A stretch of DNA of 9,652 nt, taken from NCBI GenBank assembly GCA_030917745.1, contig JAUPUC010000019.1, forward strand, positions 1 to 9,652, in the 5' to 3' direction. The translations under genes and the position numbers were made by a program. Positions 6,818 through 9,652 of the stretch are shown here, piece by piece. Under the pieces are notes generated by a model. The model saw only the letters and a list, made by a program, of their open reading frames with translations, was not told the DNA's origin and ran no database searches. The stretch is from Patescibacteria group bacterium. Lineage in GTDB: Bacteria > Patescibacteriota > Minisyncoccia > Moranbacterales > UBA1568. Each line of letters opens with the position of its first letter. Within the stretch, counting starts at the first letter, position 1.

Positions 6818-7589
6818 AGACAGAAAATAGCGAGCAACCATGTTTCTCATCATTCAAAAAATCAAGAAAATTCAGCCGCCCTAACAATGAATTTTTTAAA
6901 AAGTTCAGATACCTGTTTTCAAAATTATGTTTATAGTATAAAGAGCAAACGTAGTTTACTGGAAAACCAGCGCTATATTCATGGAAGGTACTTTCATATT
7001 CAATGCCAGCAAACAGCTTATCGAGATCCGACAGGGAGTAACCGTCATGAACATGCCCCACCCTTCGATGAAAATCGTCTCCGAAATACTTTTTATAATT
7101 TTTTGTTGGAACAGAGACAAGAAAAATAGTCTTGTCATGCGTAAGTTTTCTTAATTCAGATAAAATTTCTTTCGGATCAACGACGTGTTCCAAAAAATCA
7201 ATAAGCAACACAAAATCATACTTGTTCTCATTTTGAAAATCGTATTTCGTAGCATCCGCACAAAATAGGCGAATGCTTTTCTGTAGGGACTTCTTTTGAA
7301 GAATCTTTCTTCCTTGCGCTATGGCATCCTCGCTTAAATCAAATCCGTCGTACTCAAAACCCCTATCAATTTTTGCAATTTCAAATGCATTTATTCCGAA
7401 TCCGCATCCCAGCTCCAATATCTTGGGATTTTTCTGAAGTTTCTTTGTTGAAAAAAAATTCAACAAAGGCTTTAGCCTAATTTTGGTATGCAGTTCACCC
7501 CCTAGTATGGAGTAATAAATATAATCCAGCGTCTTATCAGAGGAATACCTGATATCGCTTCCTATGCCTGATTTCCTGAAAAAATTCAT
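6798..7589 (-). CDS. Class I SAM-dependent methyltransferase
   Basis: This 263-residue protein contains a Methyltransf_11/25-type core. Motif I is ILELGCGFGINAFE (residues 57-70), the SAM-ribose acidic residue is D84 in GFDLS, D112 in CADAT is at the adenine-contact position, and motif II is YDFVLLIDFLEHVVDP (124-139). About 50 residues precede the core and about 100 follow, ending in a basic, aromatic tail; the piece RRVGHVHDGYS (175-185) after the core may be part of the acceptor pocket. By context it probably methylates a sugar hydroxyl or a glycan end in the cytoplasm, but a lipid or protein substrate cannot be excluded. It starts 4 bases after the flippase stop, with no clear Shine-Dalgarno. 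Its TGA at 6798-6800 lies inside the glf gene, in another frame, so the two overlap by at least 20 bases. It is unrelated in detail to the smaller methyltransferase further down the operon. Confidence 0.9.
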   Translation of the reverse strand: MNFFRKSGIGSDIRYSSDKTLDYIYYSILGGELHTKIRLKPLLNFFSTKKLQKNPKILELGCGFGINAFEIAKIDRGFEYDGFDLSEDAIAQGRKILQKKSLQKSIRLFCADATKYDFQNENKYDFVLLIDFLEHVVDPKEILSELRKLTHDKTIFLVSVPTKNYKKYFGDDFHRRVGHVHDGYSLSDLDKLFAGIEYESTFHEYSAGFPVNYVCSLYYKHNFENRYLNFLKNSLLGRLNFLDFLNDEKHGCSLFSVYESKSN

Positions 7590-7593
7590 ACCG

Positions 7594-8904
7594 TTAGCAA
7601 TATTTCTTCAAAATATAACGAAGATTAAATCCATCAACAATGTAATTAACAACTAGACCAAGAAGTATGGCTTGTACACTTAATGTGTTTGTCAAAACAA
7701 GAATGACAATATACCCAGTATAAACGCAAGCTCGAATAAAATAAAATTTGAGGCCTAAAAAATAAGTCTCCGGACTATGTGCGGCAACAATATTTCCATA
7801 AAAGGCGACAAAAAACTGGGATACTGCCACAATACTGAATAATGATAATACAAAAAAATCAAGTTCATATTCTGATCCAAAAAGACTCAAAACTAAAAAT
7901 CCGACCAAAAATACCCCCAAAAAAACAGGTGCGGAGCCAAACCGAACGAGTTTATCAACTTTCTTCATTATCAGAATCTTTTTCTCCGTCTTTGAAACAA
8001 CGGGGAAAAAAACATTATTCATAATAACCGTCATCTGCCCAATGACGAATATTGTAGCCGCATAATAGGCGCTATAGAGACCAAGTTCTTCCGGACCGAA
8101 ATACTTATTCACAACGAAACGATCGCCATAACCAACAACCAACGTGACAAGCGCACTTGCAACAACAAATTTTGAATAGTGTAACAAAGATTTTAGTGAA
8201 ATCAAGTTCGGAACAGAAACGATGAATTCTCGGAATCGAAGCAGATACCAAAACACAATTAATACTCCCGCCAGGATAAATGCTGACGCAACCGAGGTAT
8301 AAGTTCCAAAAACGGTATAAATAACAAAAAAAGCGACAGCAACAAACAAACCTTCAAAAATTCTTAATTTTGCCTGAAAATTGAATAATTGAAATCCCCT
8401 AGCAATACCGTCCAAAAAATTCTTTATTCCAAGAATAAAACTCAATAAAACTCCAAACAAAACAATATCTGAGGTCGTAGAAAATATACCAGAAAAAAAA
8501 TTGTCAAAAAAAGTAGCCACTATCAATGATAGTATGGAAATAAAAAAAACAAACCAGAATGCACTCGAGATATTTTTTCGTATATTTTCAACTTTCTGAA
8601 AAGCTTCTTTTGATATAACACGAGAAATTGCCATATCCATACCAAAAATCATCGGGATGAGGAATATTTGAGATATAAGGAACACCAAGCTGTATTTCCC
8701 ATATTCTTCAGGACCGAGAAGCCGACCAGCAATTATATTAACCGCGAATGTTACGCTTGCGGCAATCACGCCTCCGAAAAATGACCAGGAGAGATTTTCG
8801 AGGAATTTCCGCATTTCCTGCCCCATTTCATGCCCAAAAAGACGGAGATGGACTATCCCTACAAGCCGATAAATTTTTTGCGTTACCAGTACGGATGAAA
8901 TCAT
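7594..8904 (-). CDS. wzx: Polysaccharide flippase, Wzx/MOP-superfamily type
   Basis: This 436-residue, very hydrophobic protein has about 12-14 predicted membrane spans (for example near residues 41-59, 70-88, 113-131, 148-166, 184-200, 206-222, 334-352, 362-380 and 394-430). It carries family landmarks: the N-terminal LSWSFFGG...AGRLLGPEEYGKYSLVF (38-75) and GYGDRFVVNKYFGPEELGLYS (258-278), the repeated 'G..e(l/y)G.Ys' signature of polysaccharide_synt flippases. It would move the undecaprenyl-linked oligosaccharide made by the downstream enzymes to the outer face of the membrane. I kept the first ATG (8904) because AAAAGG stands 7 bases upstream with a promoter behind it. A start at 8826 or 8814 would better match typical Wzx N-termini, so the first 26-30 residues are uncertain. 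It is the first gene of the minus-strand operon and among the most AT-rich (28% GC in 8401-8460). It is divergent from the membrane-protein gene starting at 8944. Confidence 0.92.
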   Translation of the reverse strand: MISSVLVTQKIYRLVGIVHLRLFGHEMGQEMRKFLENLSWSFFGGVIAASVTFAVNIIAGRLLGPEEYGKYSLVFLISQIFLIPMIFGMDMAISRVISKEAFQKVENIRKNISSAFWFVFFISILSLIVATFFDNFFSGIFSTTSDIVLFGVLLSFILGIKNFLDGIARGFQLFNFQAKLRIFEGLFVAVAFFVIYTVFGTYTSVASAFILAGVLIVFWYLLRFREFIVSVPNLISLKSLLHYSKFVVASALVTLVVGYGDRFVVNKYFGPEELGLYSAYYAATIFVIGQMTVIMNNVFFPVVSKTEKKILIMKKVDKLVRFGSAPVFLGVFLVGFLVLSLFGSEYELDFFVLSLFSIVAVSQFFVAFYGNIVAAHSPETYFLGLKFYFIRACVYTGYIVILVLTNTLSVQAILLGLVVNYIVDGFNLRYILKKYC

Positions 8905-8911
8905 GAAAATG

Positions 8912-8917
8912 CCTTTT
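8912..8917 (-). promoter_or_regulatory. Ribosome binding site of the flippase gene
   Basis: On the minus strand this reads AAAAGG, 7 bases before the ATG at 8904. It is the only well-spaced Shine-Dalgarno I found in the window and the reason for preferring the upstream start of the flippase. Confidence 0.55.
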
Positions 8918-8929
8918 TCTAGCCTTTAT

Positions 8930-8958
8930 AGTATACTCTGAGCATGAACCTAAGACAA
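8930..8958 (-). promoter_or_regulatory. Promoter of the minus-strand glycan operon
   Basis: On the minus strand TTGTCT (8958-8953; 4 of 6 match to TTGACA) and TATACT (8935-8930; 5 of 6 match to TATAAT) are separated by exactly 17 bases. Transcription would begin near 8923, leaving about a 19-base leader that holds the AAAAGG ribosome site before the flippase ATG. The -35 box lies inside the first codons of the divergent gene. This is a sigma70-type call made by eye. Confidence 0.55.
8932..8937 (+). promoter_or_regulatory. -10 box for the divergent membrane-protein gene, possibly leaderless
   Basis: TATACT on the plus strand ends 6 bases before the ATG at 8944, so initiation about 7 bases after the box would fall on or beside the start codon. 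No Shine-Dalgarno is present in the short upstream sequence (CTGAGC precedes ATG), as expected for a leaderless mRNA. I see no convincing -35 at 16-18 bases upstream. The box overlaps the opposite-strand -10 because AGTATACT (8930-8937) is a palindrome. Confidence 0.4.
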
Positions 8959-9652
8959 ATTCCGACTCTGAGAATTATTTCCGGCCTCATTTTTTCCGTT
9001 TTCCTTTTAAAAGGCGTCTTTTTAAGCCTTCTCATACCCGTATTTCAGAATCCTGATGAACAGATCCACTATGGCACCGTCCAGTACCGGGCAGAACCGC
9101 GGGAGAAAGACTGGGAAATACGGGAAATCGGAAGAAGAGACCCTGTCAGCTCGGATATATCCACCTACGGACTCTCGGAAGAAGTCATCCGTTCCGCCCA
9201 ATCCGTTCAATTCGATGAGATAAAATTCGAAAAACAAAACATCCAGAATTTTTCTCAGTCTACCGAAAATGAGATCCTCCAGAGCAATTGGAAACACTAC
9301 ATAGACACCTATCCAAACAATACCTCCGGAACCAAATCCATATACTACGAAATCGCCTCATGGCTTGAGCAAATTCTTTCTGGAGAGAGTATCTTTACGC
9401 GTATCTTTTCCCTGCGTCTCCTCGCCGTACTTTTCGGTCTCGGCGTGGTGATCCTTGCCTATCTGACCGCGAAAAAAATCGGCTTCTCAGAGAATCTCTC
9501 ACTTCTCTTCACCGCGCTTATCGCCTTCCAGCCGATGCTCTCCATCACCGGAGCACAGGTCAATATCGATATCGCTCTCGTCTTCGCTTTTTCACTCTTC
9601 TTTTACGCCAGCATCTCATTCATGAAGGATACGGATTGGAGACATGCGCTTC
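8944..9652 (+). CDS. Multi-span membrane protein, DUF2142 / GT-C glycosyltransferase-like, N-terminal part (3' truncated by window)
   Basis: The frame is open from the ATG at 8944 to the window end with no stop, giving 236 residues. Residues 11-33 form a first membrane span. This is followed by a long polar loop (about 35-150) that begins with NPDEQIHY (36-43); the P-D-E-x2-H motif just after the first span is typical of DUF2142 proteins, and acidic residues there are catalytic in GT-C enzymes that use lipid-phosphate sugars outside the membrane. RLLAVLFGLGVVILAYLTAKKIG (158-180) and the segments 185-203 and 210-227 are further spans, and QPMLSITGAQVNIDIAL (196-212) resembles the conserved 'P....g..vN.D.l' segment of DUF2142. 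It may glycosylate or polymerise the flipped glycan on the outer face, but a different membrane role cannot be excluded. The gene is GC-rich (53% in 9421-9480), like asnB and unlike the divergent flippase gene 39 bases away. Confidence 0.82.
   Translation, partial: MNLRQIPTLRIISGLIFSVFLLKGVFLSLLIPVFQNPDEQIHYGTVQYRAEPREKDWEIREIGRRDPVSSDISTYGLSEEVIRSAQSVQFDEIKFEKQNIQNFSQSTENEILQSNWKHYIDTYPNNTSGTKSIYYEIASWLEQILSGESIFTRIFSLRLLAVLFGLGVVILAYLTAKKIGFSENLSLLFTALIAFQPMLSITGAQVNIDIALVFAFSLFFYASISFMKDTDWRHAL

Noticed and set aside
6017..7129. Long plus-strand open frame of 370 codons opposite glf and the methyltransferase gene
   Set aside because: Its codons lie in register on the complement of glf, a common by-product of codon bias. 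Its translation is rich in R, H and F, shows no family motif, and crosses two well-supported minus-strand genes.
9022..9297. Minus-strand open frame of 91 codons near the right edge
   Set aside because: The opposite strand carries a frame open from 8944 to the window end with membrane spans and DUF2142 motifs, so this is a shadow.
1..9652. Alternative genetic code with UGA read as glycine
   Set aside because: Coding frames contain no in-frame UGA, and UGA serves as the stop at 2960-2962, 4502-4504 and 6798-6800 exactly where homology ends.

Overview
The window is a glycan (surface polysaccharide or glycoprotein-glycan) biosynthesis locus from a bacterium. I see nine protein genes, seven complete and one cut at each window edge, packed almost without gaps. 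There are no RNA genes, insertion sequences, CRISPR arrays or other mobile-element parts, and no gene-free stretch as long as 100 bases. UGA is used as a stop in four genes, so the code is the standard one and lineages that read UGA as glycine are excluded. Very short intergenic gaps, start/stop overlaps, few clear Shine-Dalgarno sequences and the style of the proteins suggest an uncultured small-genome bacterium, perhaps Candidate Phyla Radiation/Patescibacteria. That placement is an inference with modest confidence.

Left part, plus strand (1-2159): the C-terminal half of an asparagine synthase-like amidotransferase (asnB type) is followed after 5 bases by a GT4 glycosyltransferase. This pair runs head-on into the minus-strand cluster, and the two terminal stop codons sit back to back in one palindrome, CTATAG.

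Middle, minus strand (8904 down to 2154): seven genes read in the order flippase (wzx-like), SAM methyltransferase, UDP-galactopyranose mutase (glf), GT4 glycosyltransferase, GT2 glycosyltransferase, small SAM methyltransferase, GT2 glycosyltransferase. Gaps are 3-10 bases, or the genes overlap, twice through ATGA. This looks like one operon driven by a promoter at about 8930-8958. Its products would supply UDP-galactofuranose, add and methylate sugars at the cytoplasmic face, and flip the lipid-linked glycan across the membrane.

Right edge, plus strand (8944 onward): the start of a multi-membrane-span protein of the DUF2142/GT-C type, divergent from the flippase across 39 bases. The shared region contains AGTATACT, a palindrome that gives a TATACT -10 box on both strands. 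On the plus strand it lies 6 bases before the ATG, so that transcript may be leaderless.

Base composition is mosaic. The outer genes are GC-richer (sample 60-base lines: 58% at 601-660, 53% at 9421-9480), the flippase and GT genes are AT-rich (28% at 8401-8460, 32% at 5401-5460), and glf is intermediate (48% at 6301-6360). This fits the gene-cassette exchange usual for polysaccharide loci. I did not find a wholly new system. The most unusual parts are the symmetric divergent promoter, the dual-stop palindrome, and the overlapping start of glf.
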